Assembly (NCBI GenBank): GCA_035561075.1 | Contig: DATMYF010000011.1 | Coordinates: 1 to 12,953, forward strand | Length of the DNA stretch: 12,953 nucleotides | From: JAMCRM01 sp035561075 | GTDB taxonomy: Bacteria > Acidobacteriota > Terriglobia > Bryobacterales > Bryobacteraceae | Direction: 5' to 3' | Shown here: positions 12,214-12,953 of the stretch, one piece after another | Position numbering within the stretch: position 1 is the stretch's first letter | How the letters are laid out: the number at the start of each line of letters is the position of its first letter | Translations under genes and position numbers: made by a program | Notes under the pieces: model-generated | Told to the model about the DNA's origin: nothing | The model's database searches: none | What the model saw: only the letters and a program-made list of their open reading frames with translations

Positions 12214-12953
12214 TACCCGCCCAACCCGCGGCCTACGATGCCTTCGCGTGGTTTTACGAGCGCTATTGGAACCGGCCGTTTCACGGCTGCGCCTACCGCA
12301 TTGTGAAGCGCGTGCTGCTGGCGCGCCTGCCACCGGGCGCCCGCATTCTTGACGTGGGCTGCGGTACCGGGTATCTGGCCGCGAAACTGACGGCGCGCGG
12401 TTTCCGTGTGACCGGGGTGGACGTCTCGCCCGAGATGGCGGCCTGCGCCCGGCGGCACGCTCCTGGGGCGGAGTTTTACGCCGAGGACATGCGTCATTTC
12501 CGCCCGCCCGGGCCGTTCGATGCCGCGGTCTGCACGTTCGACACCCTGAACCACATCCTCACCGCAGAGGACCTCAACCGCACCATTGCCAATGTTGCCG
12601 CGACCCTCGCGCCCGGCGGCCTCTTCTTCTTCGACATGCTACTCGAGGAAGCCTACCGGGAAGGCTGGAGCGGCGATATATCGATCGTGGAGCCGGACCA
12701 TGTGCTGATCGTGAAGGGCGAGGGTTTCGACCCGCGCAACGGCCTGGCGCATTGCCGTCTCACCATGTTCCGGAAGCTGAACGGGCATTGGCGGCGCAGC
12801 GATTCCGTGGTGACGGAACGATGCTACTCCCGGCAGGCGATCGGCGCCGCGCTCGATCAGGCCGGGTTCAGGACGACAGAAGCCTACAGCGCGCACGATC
12901 TCGGGATGGAGGGAACCCTCGGGGTCGGGCGCGTCTTCTTCCTGGCCGATCGG
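12207..12953 (+). CDS. Class I SAM-dependent methyltransferase, 3' end beyond the window
   Basis: The frame is open from ATG 12207 to the right edge (249 codons, no stop). Motif I is clear: ILDVGCGTGYLA (48-59), with the acidic motif II residue in VTGVDVSPEM (68-77), motif post-II YAEDMRHFRP (91-100), and motif IV FDAAVCTFDTLNHIL (104-118). LAPGGLFFFDML follows. This is the Methyltransf_25/11-type Rossmann fold; the substrate is unknown. The C-terminal half has a beta-rich segment (HCRLTMFRKLNGHWRRSDSV) as in many relatives. The start shows no ribosome-binding site and lies 31 bp from the divergent cyclophilin gene. The length already visible suggests that only a few residues are missing. ATA is used at residue 3 and in GDIS, so AUA codons also occur in host genes. 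Confidence 0.9.
   Translation, partial: MSIPAQPAAYDAFAWFYERYWNRPFHGCAYRIVKRVLLARLPPGARILDVGCGTGYLAAKLTARGFRVTGVDVSPEMAACARRHAPGAEFYAEDMRHFRPPGPFDAAVCTFDTLNHILTAEDLNRTIANVAATLAPGGLFFFDMLLEEAYREGWSGDISIVEPDHVLIVKGEGFDPRNGLAHCRLTMFRKLNGHWRRSDSVVTERCYSRQAIGAALDQAGFRTTEAYSAHDLGMEGTLGVGRVFFLADR

Noticed and set aside
1..12953. CRISPR array or long tandem repeats
   Set aside because: I saw no regularly spaced direct repeats. The only convincing repeats are the transposon ends and the target duplication.

Overview
The window looks like a chromosomal stretch of a high-GC acidobacterium, probably of the Bryobacter/Solibacter group. The reasons are GC-rich genes with strong third-position G/C bias, a TonB-dependent receptor with an N-terminal carboxypeptidase-regulatory-like domain, and a tail of a paralogous protein family that I associate with that group. 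This assignment is inference from family resemblance; there is no rRNA here.

Positions 155-4720 are a complete, precisely bounded mobile element of 4566 bp. It has 23-bp terminal inverted repeats (21 of 23 matching) and a perfect 8-bp target duplication (AAACGAAC at 147-154 and 4721-4728), and it carries an IS1595/ISXO2-type transposase. It is an IS1595-family transposon with passengers. Behind the transposase lie, in order: a protein of unknown function, an XRE helix-turn-helix/ImmA-IrrE metallopeptidase fusion, an unusual tRNA, a DUF3800 protein, a 45-residue basic small protein, and on the opposite strand a small charged protein at the right end. The tRNA (3082-3166) folds with an 8-bp acceptor stem, a 4-bp T stem, a long variable arm and a UAU anticodon. 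That is the architecture of the 'allo-tRNAs' described in Acidobacteria, with a serine-type body but an isoleucine-codon (AUA) anticodon. It sits 5 bp after the metallopeptidase stop codon and 27 bp before DUF3800, so it is embedded in an apparent operon. This cassette is the most interesting part of the window.

The transposon landed near the 3' end of a host gene. Joining 1-154 to 4729-4835 restores one open frame, and the stop codon now used (157-159) comes from the transposon end itself.

The rest is ordinary chromosome. Leftward genes: a TonB-dependent receptor and, 18 bp behind it, a uroporphyrinogen-decarboxylase-fold protein (8524 to 4796). Rightward genes: an Isf-like flavoprotein and a protein of unknown function (8590-9781). 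Leftward genes: a cyclophilin-type lipoprotein, a penicillin-binding transpeptidase and a hotdog thioesterase (12175 to 9782). A SAM methyltransferase begins at 12207 and leaves the window. Several genes have a -10-like box only a few bases before the start codon and no Shine-Dalgarno sequence, suggesting leaderless or near-leaderless transcripts.
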